Below, in pieces: positions 1-6,569 of a DNA stretch of 12,030 nucleotides (positions are counted from its first letter, which is position 1; each line of letters begins with the position of its first letter). Position numbers and translations under genes: made by a program. Location: positions 1 to 12,030 of the forward strand of contig CALZBV010000053.1 of the NCBI GenBank assembly GCA_945622055.1, read 5' to 3'. The notes under the pieces were generated by a model, which was not told the origin of the DNA, did no database searches, and worked only from the letters and a program-made list of their open reading frames with translations. This DNA comes from an uncultured Clostridia bacterium (lineage in GTDB: Bacteria > Bacillota > Clostridia > Lachnospirales > Lachnospiraceae).

Positions 1-1491
1 TTTTCCGGAAAGGAAGTTAAGAAGCCGTTTTTGGCAACCTTTTACGGAACTACAAAGGAGAAGCTTGCGGTCAGCTCTGAGGCAGAGGCCGAAAAAATCG
101 TAAAGACAATTCAGAACGGGAAGTTTACGGTGAGTGACATTAAGCTTGGTGAGAGGAGCAGAAAAGCGGCACCGCCGTTTACGACGAGTACGCTTCAGCA
201 GGAGGCAGCAAAGGCGCTTAACTTTTCCACACAGAAGACGATGCGTCTGGCACAGCAGTTGTATGAGGGTGTTGATGTCAAAGGTCATGGAACGATTGGT
301 CTGATATCTTATCTGCGTACGGACTCTATTCGTGTTTCCGAGGAAGCAGATGCAGCTGCCAAGCAGTTTATTTCTGAAAACTACGGAACGGATTTTGTGA
401 TTGAGTCGGAAACGAAGAAAAAAGAAAATAAAAAAATTCAGGATGCGCATGAAGCAATTCGTCCGACCTATGTGGAACTTACTCCGGCAGCAGTAAAGGA
501 TTCTCTTGCAAGAGACCAGTTCCGTCTGTACCAGTTAATCTGGAAGCGGTTTATCGCGTCCCGTATGCAGCCTGCAAAGTATGAAACGGCATCCGTTCGT
601 CTGGATGCAAAGGGCTACCGCTTTACGGCAACGACCTCGGAGCTTGTTTTTGACGGATTCCTTGCGGTATATTGTCCGGAAGAGGAGGAACAGACGGATG
701 TCCAGCGCGGAAGCTTTTTGAAAAATCTCAAGCCGGGGGCAGAGCTTTCTATTGGTGACATAAATCCGGTACGTCATTTTACGGCAGCACCGGCGCATTA
801 TACGGAAGCCTCTTTGGTAAAGACACTGGAGGAGCTCGGAATCGGTCGTCCGAGTACGTATGCACCGACGATAACAACGATTCTTGCACGCCGTTACGTG
901 ATTAAGGAAAATAAAAATCTCTATGTGACGGAGCTTGGTGAGGCAGTAAACCGTATTATGAAGCAGGCGTTCCCGTCGATTGTTGATGTAAACTTTACGG
1001 CAACGATGGAGGCGCTTCTGGATGCAGTGGAAAACGGCGATGTAATGTGGAAAAATGTTCTTCGTAATTTCTATCCGGATTTTGAGGAGTCGTTAAAAAA
1101 TGCGGAGAGCCATCTGGAAAACATCAGGATTGAGGATGAAGTCAGCGATGTGGAGTGTGAGGTCTGCAACAGACGTATGGTAATCAAATACGGTCCGCAT
1201 GGGAAGTTCCTCGCCTGCCCGGGGTTCCCGGAATGCAGAAACACGAAGCCTTATCTTGAAAAGATTGGCGTACAGTGTCCAAAGTGCGGAAAGGAAATTG
1301 TTGTTCGGAAGACCAAGAAGGGCAGACGCTATTTTGGCTGTGAGGCATTTCCGGATTGTGATTTTATGTCCTGGCAGAAGCCGTCGGCAAAGAAGTGTCC
1401 GGGCTGTGGAAATATTTTATTGGAGAAAGGCGCGAAGCTTGTCTGCATTTCGGAAGAGTGCGGATATACCGAAGAAGTAGGCAAAGATTGA
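1..1491 (+). CDS. topA: DNA topoisomerase I (type IA), 3' part; 5' end outside window
   Basis: Relaxes negatively supercoiled DNA by single-strand breakage through a phosphotyrosine intermediate. The reading frame is open from base 1, so the TTG at 31 is an internal leucine codon and not a start. Numbering from the codon at 31, the active-site segment SYLRTDS is at 93-99 with the catalytic Tyr at 94 (codon 310-312). It is followed by DAHEAIRPT (138-146) and GIGRPSTYAPTI (271-282), both hallmarks of bacterial TopA. The C-terminus has three four-cysteine zinc ribbons: C376/C379/C396/C402, C416/C419/C437/C443 and C456/C459/C472/C477. About 390 residues follow the active Tyr, as expected for a protein near 690 aa, so roughly 200 N-terminal residues including the Toprim metal site are missing only because of the window edge. 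No convincing terminator follows the stop, so some read-through into codY is possible. Confidence 0.97.
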   Translation, partial: FSGKEVKKPFLATFYGTTKEKLAVSSEAEAEKIVKTIQNGKFTVSDIKLGERSRKAAPPFTTSTLQQEAAKALNFSTQKTMRLAQQLYEGVDVKGHGTIGLISYLRTDSIRVSEEADAAAKQFISENYGTDFVIESETKKKENKKIQDAHEAIRPTYVELTPAAVKDSLARDQFRLYQLIWKRFIASRMQPAKYETASVRLDAKGYRFTATTSELVFDGFLAVYCPEEEEQTDVQRGSFLKNLKPGAELSIGDINPVRHFTAAPAHYTEASLVKTLEELGIGRPSTYAPTITTILARRYVIKENKNLYVTELGEAVNRIMKQAFPSIVDVNFTATMEALLDAVENGDVMWKNVLRNFYPDFEESLKNAESHLENIRIEDEVSDVECEVCNRRMVIKYGPHGKFLACPGFPECRNTKPYLEKIGVQCPKCGKEIVVRKTKKGRRYFGCEAFPDCDFMSWQKPSAKKCPGCGNILLEKGAKLVCISEECGYTEEVGKD

Positions 1492-1503
1492 TATTTTTTA
1501 TCT

Positions 1504-1515
1504 ATTTTCGAAAAT
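1504..1515. promoter_or_regulatory. 12-bp perfect palindrome, possible CodY-box-like operator
   Basis: ATTTTCGAAAAT is a perfect inverted repeat lying about 24 bp upstream of the codY -35 element. It resembles the CodY consensus AATTTTCWGAAAATT, but the central W base is absent, so the half-sites are one base closer together. Autoregulation of codY through this site is an inference only. Confidence 0.35.
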
Positions 1516-1539
1516 GTGTGTCAAATTTATGAAGCACAC

Positions 1540-1568
1540 TTGTTTTTTTGAAAAAAATATGTTACAAT
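1540..1568 (+). promoter_or_regulatory. codY promoter (sigma-A type, extended -10)
   Basis: The -35 element is TTGTTT (1540-1545), followed by a 17-bp spacer and the -10 element TACAAT (1563-1568). A TG dinucleotide one base upstream of the -10 (1560-1561) makes it an extended -10 promoter. The predicted start of transcription is near 1575, giving a leader of about 45 nt before the codY ATG. A second TTGAAA at 1549-1554 is only 9 bp from the -10 and is not a usable -35 for it. Confidence 0.7.
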
Positions 1569-1604
1569 AACAAAAGATAGAAAATGAGTGGTAGCTTTTT
1601 TGCC

Positions 1605-1613
1605 GGAAAGGGG
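1605..1613 (+). promoter_or_regulatory. ribosome-binding site deciding the codY start
   Basis: The purine run GGAAAGGGG ends 5 nt before the ATG at 1619. It overlaps the in-frame GTG at 1613, which therefore cannot be well served by it. This favours the ATG. Confidence 0.7.
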
Positions 1614-1618
1614 TGGCT

Positions 1619-2383
1619 ATGAGCGTACAATTGTTAGATAAGACCAGAAAGATTAACAAGCTTCTTCACAACAACAACTCTCATAAGGTAGTATTTGATG
1701 ACATTTGTCTTGTTCTTGGAGATATCCTGGAGTCTAATATTCTTGTACTCAGCAGAAAGGGGAAGATTCTTGGTATCAAGAACCGCAATGATGTTGAAGC
1801 AATCAGCGAACTGATTAAGGATTCGGTCGGTGGTCATATTGACAGTCTGCTGAATGAGCGTCTGCTTAATATTCTTTCTACAAAAGAGAACGTAAACCTG
1901 GAAACGTTGGGTTTTTCGTTCCCTGATGTGGAAAAATATCAGGCGATTATCATTCCGATTGACATTGCAGGAGAGAGGCTCGGTACACTCTTCATTTACA
2001 AGAAGGGCTCCGGATACTCGATTGATGATATTATTCTAAGTGAGTATGGTACTACGGTAGTAGGGCTTGAGATGATGCGTTCCGTTAATGAGGAGAATGC
2101 GGAAGAGAACCGTAAGGTTCAGATTGTTCGTTCGGCAATCAGTACATTATCCTTCTCGGAGCTCGAGGCAATCACACATATCTTCGAAGAACTGGAAGGA
2201 AATGAGGGCATTCTGGTTGCAAGTAAGATTGCGGACCGTGTCGGCATTACCCGTTCGGTAATCGTAAATGCACTTCGTAAGTTCGAGAGTGCGGGAGTGA
2301 TTGAGTCCCGTTCTTCCGGTATGAAAGGAACCTACATCAAGGTATTAAACGACCGTGTGTTTGATGAACTGGAAAAGCTCTAA
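1619..2383 (+). CDS. codY: GTP-sensing global transcriptional regulator CodY
   Basis: CodY is a cytoplasmic dimeric repressor that binds DNA when GTP and branched-chain amino acids are abundant, controlling amino-acid uptake and synthesis and, in Bacillus, motility. The ATG at 1619 is chosen (254 aa, family about 260) for its ribosome-binding site and because MSVQLLDKTRKIN fits the family's N-terminus. Residues 1 to about 155 form the GAF effector domain (SNILVLSRKGKILG near 39-52, GERLGTLFIYK near 118-128). The linker and winged helix-turn-helix follow, with ASKIADRVGITRSVIVNALR at about 201-220 and AGVIESRSSGMKGTYIKVLN after it, nearly invariant in CodY. The segment aligning with the Bacillus isoleucine pocket (around residues 59-70) looks strongly divergent. 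It has its own promoter and a strong terminator, so it is probably a separate unit from the flagellar operon. Confidence 0.97.
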   Translation: MSVQLLDKTRKINKLLHNNNSHKVVFDDICLVLGDILESNILVLSRKGKILGIKNRNDVEAISELIKDSVGGHIDSLLNERLLNILSTKENVNLETLGFSFPDVEKYQAIIIPIDIAGERLGTLFIYKKGSGYSIDDIILSEYGTTVVGLEMMRSVNEENAEENRKVQIVRSAISTLSFSELEAITHIFEELEGNEGILVASKIADRVGITRSVIVNALRKFESAGVIESRSSGMKGTYIKVLNDRVFDELEKL

Positions 2384-2432
2384 GCGTTTGATGAGGGCTT
2401 TATAACTGCATAAGAATGGATTGATGTTTGGA

Positions 2433-2469
2433 AAGGGATTTCTGAGGTTTCTCGGAAGTCCTTTTTTTT
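2433..2469 (+). terminator. Rho-independent terminator after codY
   Basis: The left arm GGATTTCTGAG (2436-2446) pairs with CTCGGAAGTCC (2451-2461) over 11 bp, with two G-U pairs and a GTTT loop. Eight T residues follow at 2462-2469, and the A bases at 2432-2434 can extend the stem against them. It lies about 50 nt past the codY stop and separates codY from the flagellar operon. Confidence 0.9.
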
Positions 2470-2582
2470 AAAATAAAACATATGCCGGATTGTAAGCCTG
2501 CCCGTAACCGTGGCGAGAAGACAGGCTATCACACAACCAATGGTATTTTTTAGCTAAATTATGGGAAATATGTAAATATATC
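2470..2582. other. unassigned intergenic stretch with an inverted repeat
   Basis: No credible gene is seen here. It holds the inverted repeat AGCCTG (2495-2500) / CAGGCT (2522-2527) with a 21-nt interval, a small ACCAATGGT palindrome near 2536-2544, and an AT-rich segment just upstream of the flgB promoter. The GC-richer half (about 2481-2530) differs in texture from the AT-rich flanks. It could hold an operator for the flagellar promoter or be the remnant of a lost gene. I do not recognise a known riboswitch. Confidence 0.4.
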
Positions 2583-2610
2583 TTGTGTTTTGACAAAACT
2601 AAGTTATAAT
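2583..2610 (+). promoter_or_regulatory. flagellar operon promoter upstream of flgB
   Basis: A perfect -10 TATAAT (2605-2610) lies 16 bp downstream of TTGTGT (2583-2588). A perfect -35 TTGACA (2590-2595) is also present but only 9 bp from that -10. At 17 bp it would need the poor -10 TATTTA at 2613-2618. The first pairing is preferred, though two staggered starts are possible. It looks like a housekeeping sigma-A promoter rather than a sigma-D (sigma-28) flagellar promoter. Predicted transcription start is near 2617, giving a leader of about 65 nt. Confidence 0.7.
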
Positions 2611-2626
2611 AGTATTTAGGTGTGTT

Positions 2627-2644
2627 TGGAATGTTTGCGTTCCA
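2627..2644 (+). other. hairpin in the flgB 5' UTR
   Basis: TGGAATG (2627-2633) pairs with CGTTCCA (2638-2644) over 7 bp with one G-U pair and a TTTG loop. It sits about 10 nt after the predicted transcription start and about 20 nt before the flgB ribosome-binding site, without a T-run, so it is more likely a 5' stabilising or protein-binding element than a terminator. Confidence 0.45.
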
Positions 2645-2681
2645 GTGCATTGTGTAAACAAATGGAAGGGAAGTGCAGCTT

Positions 2682-3068
2682 ATGATAGGTTCCGATGCTT
2701 TTAGCTTTGTAAATGTGTTAGATAAGGCGGCAGATGCCTCCTGGAAGCGCAATGAAGTCATTGCAAACAATATTGCAAATGTGGATACTCCGCACTTTAA
2801 GAGAAGTGATGTTACATTTGAAACGTACCTTGCAAAGGAGCTTACGGGCAGGGATACGCTTTCGAAAAAAGTAAAAAACATGAAGCTCGACAAACTGGAA
2901 GCTACCACGTATCTGGACCATTCCTCACTTTCTTACCGTAAGGACGGAAACAATGTGGATATTGATACGGAAGAGGCTTATCTGGCAGATAACCAGTTAA
3001 AATACTACGCACTTTTGGATGCAATGTCGCAGGAGTTTTCCAGAATGCGTTCCGTACTTCAGAAATAA
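2682..3068 (+). CDS. flgB: flagellar proximal rod protein FlgB
   Basis: FlgB is one of the proximal rod proteins, exported by the flagellar type III apparatus and assembled on FliE and the MS ring. The protein is 128 aa, typical for FlgB. The rod-family N-terminal signature ANNIANVDTPHFKR lies near residues 25-38, and the C-terminal helix (QLKYYALLDAMSQEFSRMR) matches the coiled-coil end of rod proteins. The ATG at 2682 is chosen over the in-frame GTG at 2673: the purine run GGAAGGGAAG (2664-2673) is 8 nt from the ATG and overlaps the GTG, and MIGSDAF resembles the short N-termini usual in this family. It is the first gene of the operon; flgC follows after 25 nt. Confidence 0.95.
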   Translation: MIGSDAFSFVNVLDKAADASWKRNEVIANNIANVDTPHFKRSDVTFETYLAKELTGRDTLSKKVKNMKLDKLEATTYLDHSSLSYRKDGNNVDIDTEEAYLADNQLKYYALLDAMSQEFSRMRSVLQK

Positions 3069-3093
3069 TGTTTGTTTCGGAAAGGAGTAGCCT

Positions 3094-3552
3094 ATGTCTT
3101 TGATGGGATCGTTAAACGTGAGTGCAAGCGGAATGTCTGCACAGCGTACAAGAATGGATATTATTGCACAGAATATTGCAAATGTAAATACAACACGTGA
3201 CGAGAACGGAAAGCCGTATCGTCGTCAGACCGTTGTTTTTGCGGAAAAGAATGATTCAAACTTTGAGTCTTTCCTCAGGTCAGCGCGTACCGGAATTTCC
3301 GGTAAAGCAGATAAGCTCGGGGATGGCGTAAAGATTACCGGAATTGCGGAGGATCATGTAACGCCGATGAAGATGGTCTATGACCCGGCGCATCCGGACG
3401 CAGATGAAGACGGCTATGTAACGATGCCGAATGTAAATACGGTTACGGAGATGACGAACCTCATTGACGCGACTCGCTCCTTTGAGGCAAATGTTACTGC
3501 ATTTAACGCGACGAAGAGCATGGCACAGAAGAGTCTGGAGATTGGAAAATAA
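3094..3552 (+). CDS. flgC: flagellar proximal rod protein FlgC
   Basis: FlgC is the second proximal rod component, acting with FlgB and FlgF in the periplasm-equivalent wall zone after export. The protein is 152 aa, near the usual length. The N-terminal signature SASGMSAQRTRMDIIAQNIA is at about 10-29 with NVNTTR after it. The C-terminus has NVNTVTEMTNLIDATRSFEA (about 112-131) and ends in the usual amphipathic helix. AAAGGAG at 3081-3087 is 6 nt before the ATG. The gene is 26 nt from fliE. Confidence 0.97.
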   Translation: MSLMGSLNVSASGMSAQRTRMDIIAQNIANVNTTRDENGKPYRRQTVVFAEKNDSNFESFLRSARTGISGKADKLGDGVKITGIAEDHVTPMKMVYDPAHPDADEDGYVTMPNVNTVTEMTNLIDATRSFEANVTAFNATKSMAQKSLEIGK

Positions 3553-3578
3553 CAATTTCTTTTGGATAGGAAGGATAG

Positions 3579-3896
3579 ATGCGAATGAGTCTTTTGGCAC
3601 CGGTAAATAAAATTGGGAGCTTTGGAACCACACAGGCAAATAAGGCTGTTTCAGAGAAAAAAGAACCGTCTGCTTTTGAGGCAATTTATCAGTCGGCCAT
3701 TGGGCTGCTTGAGGAGACGAACCGCTATACGCATGAAGCGGAAGAGGCGCAGATGTCCTATGCCCTTGGACTAAATGATAACATTCATGACCTGATGATT
3801 GCGCAGAGCAAGGCGAATATTTCCCTGCAATACACGGTTGCAATCCGAAACGGAATTCTGGATGCATATAAAGAGCTGATGCAGATGCAGTTCTAA
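3579..3896 (+). CDS. fliE: flagellar hook-basal body protein FliE
   Basis: FliE joins the MS ring to the rod and is the first substrate exported. The protein is 105 aa, as usual. The C-terminal half is diagnostic: helix YALGLNDNIHDLMIAQSKAN followed by ISLQYTVAIRNGILDAYKEL, the rod-type helix that packs on FlgB. The start is not settled. GGAAGGA (3569-3575) lies 3 nt before the ATG at 3579 and 9 nt before a second in-frame ATG at 3585, which would give 103 aa (MSLLAPVNKIG). The difference does not affect the domain. Confidence 0.95.
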   Translation: MRMSLLAPVNKIGSFGTTQANKAVSEKKEPSAFEAIYQSAIGLLEETNRYTHEAEEAQMSYALGLNDNIHDLMIAQSKANISLQYTVAIRNGILDAYKELMQMQF

Positions 3897-3927
3897 TAAC
3901 ACTGATTAGGGATAAGGAGCAGAAAAG

Positions 3928-5526
3928 ATGCAGGAACGACTGAAACAGTTCCCGAAGCGGCTACTGGAGATCTGGAATAAATACACAAGCAAGCAGAAGA
4001 CCCTGATTATCAGCGTTTTTTCGGCGGTGGTAATGGCGCTTGCTGTTCTTGTTATGCTTTTAAGCAGAACAAAATACGTAACCTTATCGACCTTTGATAC
4101 AACGACAGTAGCCACAGGGGTCGTTTCACTTTTGAATGAGAATAACATCAAAAACAAGCTGCTTCCGGATAACCGGACGGTTGAGGTTGACCAGAAGCGT
4201 CAGACGGATGCGATTGTTCTGGTTTCCCAGAGTGATCTGGAAAAGACCGGCTTCGGAATAAAGGATCTGCTGAATACGAGTATCAGTACGACGAATGGTG
4301 AGCGCCTGCTTCGAAGTCATTTGTATCTTCAGTCGGATTTAAAAAACCAGATTGAGGATATGGTCGGTGTTGAAGAGGCAAGCATCAATTACGTTCCGAA
4401 GGATTCCTCCACAACTATTTTACAGTCGCAAAAGGATACGCCTGCGAGTGTTTTTTTGAGAATTAATAATGATTTTGACAAAACGGTTACGCCGGAGGCC
4501 ATTGCAGTTTTGGTAGCATATGCGCTCGGTAATTCCACAACGGAGCAAATTCGTGTTGCGGACCAGTACGGAAGGGTGCTGTTTGACGGACCGAAGGATG
4601 AATCCGATTTGTCTCAGGATGAGGTTACGGCATTTAAGAAATCATTTACCGATGCGTACCGCAATCTTGTATATGTCGGCTTTGTGGCAAGTGGGTATGA
4701 GCTTACCGAGGTTATGCCTTCCATTACGGTCAATATGGATAAAAAGGAAGTTTATACCGAGCGGATTTATCCGGATGACCCGGACCGGGAGCAGGGGTAT
4801 TATTCCCATTATGAGACTTATTCTGCAACCGGCTCTTCGACCTCCGGTGATATTCCGGGAACCGATTCCAACGATGAACCGGACTATATGCTTGTGAATG
4901 CCGGTGGAGGCAATTCCACGATTGACAGTTCCTCGGCGGATTATGTATATAACAAGCAGATTTCGAATGAGGTTTATGAGACCGGTGTGGTTGACAAAGC
5001 AACCTCTACCATAAGCGTTGTTGCAACACATATATTGGAATATACGGAGGAGGAGCTTCGTCGGCTGGAACTGCTTTCCGAGGAAATGGATTACGAACAG
5101 TTTAAGCTGACACACAGGGAACCGATGCGTACGGAGCCGTCGGATGAGCTGTATGAGATGGTGGAGAAGGCAACCGGTATTGACCGTGAGAACATCCACA
5201 TTTCCACATACCAGCAGTATCATTTTATCGATAAAGAGAGCAAGCCTCTTGACTGGGAGTTTATTCTTACCATCGTTCTTGCTGCGCTCATTATGGTGTT
5301 TTTGATTTATGTTGTTTTCCGCGGAATGAAACCGGTCGAAGTGACCGAATCCGAGCCGGAGCTCAATTATTCCGAGATTCTGGCTGAGCATGGTGCAAAT
5401 GCATCGCTGGATGATGTTGAATTTGGCGAGAAGTCAGAGACACGTATTTTGATAGAAAAATTCTTTGATGAGAATCCGGAGTCGGTTGCCCAGCTGTTAC
5501 GCTCCTGGCTGAGTGACGATTACTAA
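3928..5526 (+). CDS. fliF: flagellar MS-ring protein FliF
   Basis: FliF forms the membrane-embedded MS ring on which the rotor, rod and export gate assemble. The protein is 532 aa, within the usual range. A cytoplasmic N-terminus is followed by transmembrane helix 1 at about 25-46 and the ring-building motifs from about 50 to 265 (e.g. TNGERLLRSHLYLQSDL near 122-138). A Gly/Ser/Asp-rich insertion at about 293-337 corresponds to the beta-collar loop. The last ring-building segment ends near 434, and transmembrane helix 2 is at about 444-464. The C-terminal 30 residues (ILIEKFFDENPESVAQLLRS) are the expected FliG-binding tail. AAGGAG (3914-3919) is 8 nt from the ATG. Confidence 0.97.
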   Translation: MQERLKQFPKRLLEIWNKYTSKQKTLIISVFSAVVMALAVLVMLLSRTKYVTLSTFDTTTVATGVVSLLNENNIKNKLLPDNRTVEVDQKRQTDAIVLVSQSDLEKTGFGIKDLLNTSISTTNGERLLRSHLYLQSDLKNQIEDMVGVEEASINYVPKDSSTTILQSQKDTPASVFLRINNDFDKTVTPEAIAVLVAYALGNSTTEQIRVADQYGRVLFDGPKDESDLSQDEVTAFKKSFTDAYRNLVYVGFVASGYELTEVMPSITVNMDKKEVYTERIYPDDPDREQGYYSHYETYSATGSSTSGDIPGTDSNDEPDYMLVNAGGGNSTIDSSSADYVYNKQISNEVYETGVVDKATSTISVVATHILEYTEEELRRLELLSEEMDYEQFKLTHREPMRTEPSDELYEMVEKATGIDRENIHISTYQQYHFIDKESKPLDWEFILTIVLAALIMVFLIYVVFRGMKPVEVTESEPELNYSEILAEHGANASLDDVEFGEKSETRILIEKFFDENPESVAQLLRSWLSDDY

Positions 5527-5552
5527 ACAATGGATGCGAAAGAGAGGTTTTT

Positions 5553-6569
5553 ATGGCTTCTAAATCACAAACCGAATTAAATGGGTTACAAAAAGCTGCG
5601 ATTCTGTTTATTATTGTCGGACCGGAGAAGGCTTCAAAGGTGTTTCGTTATCTGAAGGACGATGAGGTAGAGAGTCTTACGCTTGAGATTGCCAATATGA
5701 AAAATATAACCCCGAGCGTAAAGGATGAGGTGCTGGACGAGTTTTATGAGATTTGTCTTGCACAGCAGTATGTAGCCGAGGGTGGTATTGATTATGCAAA
5801 TGATCTTCTGGAGAAGACCTTCGGCCCGGAGCGTGCCAGAGAGATTATCGGAAAGCTTACCGATTCCCTGCAGGTTCGTCCGTTCGAGTTTGTACGAAAG
5901 ACCGACCCGAGCCAGCTGCTGAACTTTATTCAGGACGAGAATTCACAGACAATTGCACTTATTTTATCCTACCTTTCCGCAAATCAGGCAGCGACGATTA
6001 TCGGTGCTTTGTCTCCGGAAAAGCAGGCGGATGTTGCGAAGCGTATAGCACAGATGGATCGTACCTCGCCGGATACGATTCGGGATGTCGAGCATGTACT
6101 TGAACGTAAGCTTGCTTCCCTCGTAAATCAGGATTACACGATTGCCGGTGGCGTCGATGCTATTGTTGATATCTTAAATACGGTAGACCGTGGTACGGAA
6201 AAACACATTATGGAAACTCTCGAAATCGAAGAACCGGAGCTTGCCGACGAGATTCGCAGAAAGATGTTTGTGTTCGAGGATATTCTTACGCTCGACGACC
6301 GTTCCATACAGCGTGTACTGCGTGAGGTTGACAATAATGACCTTGCGGTTGCGCTTAAGAGCGCAGGGGAAGAGGTTTGCGAGGTTATCTTTAAGAATAC
6401 CTCCAAGCGTCAGGTTGAGATGATTAAGGACGATATGGACTTCATGGGTCCGGTTCGTCTGAAGGATGTTGAAGAGGCACAGCAGAAGATTGTTAATATT
6501 ATCCGAAAGCTTGAGGATGCCGGCGAAATCGTAATTTCCAGAGGCGGAGGTGACGAGATCGTTGTCTAA
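5553..6569 (+). CDS. fliG: flagellar motor switch protein FliG
   Basis: FliG sits on the cytoplasmic face of the MS ring, meets the stators to produce torque and takes part in direction switching. At 338 aa it has family length. FliG_N (about 8-105, LNGLQKAAILFIIVG) binds FliF. FliG_M (about 115-195) should carry the EHPQR motif, but here the site reads ENSQT (129-133), losing His and Pro. A Gly-Gly hinge is at 199-200. FliG_C (about 200-330) keeps the charged torque helix segment LDDRSIQRVLREVD (247-260) and the GPVRLKDVE segment. AGAGAGG at 5541-5547 is 5 nt from the ATG. The end overlaps or abuts fliH. Confidence 0.97.
   Translation: MASKSQTELNGLQKAAILFIIVGPEKASKVFRYLKDDEVESLTLEIANMKNITPSVKDEVLDEFYEICLAQQYVAEGGIDYANDLLEKTFGPERAREIIGKLTDSLQVRPFEFVRKTDPSQLLNFIQDENSQTIALILSYLSANQAATIIGALSPEKQADVAKRIAQMDRTSPDTIRDVEHVLERKLASLVNQDYTIAGGVDAIVDILNTVDRGTEKHIMETLEIEEPELADEIRRKMFVFEDILTLDDRSIQRVLREVDNNDLAVALKSAGEEVCEVIFKNTSKRQVEMIKDDMDFMGPVRLKDVEEAQQKIVNIIRKLEDAGEIVISRGGGDEIVV
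6546..6553 (+). promoter_or_regulatory. Shine-Dalgarno-like site inside fliG, for fliH
   Basis: GGAGGTGA is a full 8-base match to the anti-Shine-Dalgarno sequence and lies inside the last codons of fliG (where it encodes Gly-Gly-Asp). It is 8 nt before an in-frame TTG at 6562 but 17 nt before the ATG at 6571, so it bears on which fliH start is used. The match could also be a by-product of the Gly-rich FliG C-terminus. Confidence 0.45.

Noticed and set aside
31..33. TTG as a start codon for the first gene
   Set aside because: The frame is open to base 1 and the protein would lack the Toprim domain; the gene is cut by the window edge.
1199..1480. Plus-strand 93-codon frame within topA
   Set aside because: It overlaps the zinc-ribbon part of topA in another frame; the cysteine pattern is clear only in the topA frame.
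2481..2545. A cyclic-di-GMP riboswitch ahead of the flagellar operon
   Set aside because: Such switches precede flagellar operons in some Clostridia, but the conserved GEMM core is not recognisable and the segment lies upstream of the predicted promoter.
2564..2580. A CodY box just upstream of the flgB promoter
   Set aside because: The best 15-bp match in this AT-rich stretch has about five mismatches to AATTTTCWGAAAATT, no better than chance there.
3280..3867. Minus-strand open frame of 195 codons opposite flgC and fliE
   Set aside because: It spans two well-supported genes and their gap on the other strand; its product is low in recognisable structure and has no start signal.
4642..5391. 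Long minus-strand open frame of 249 codons opposite fliF
   Set aside because: It lies wholly inside fliF, its product has no family-like motifs and is rich in His/Ile/Arg as expected from reading the complement of an acidic coding strand, and it has no ribosome-binding site or neighbours.
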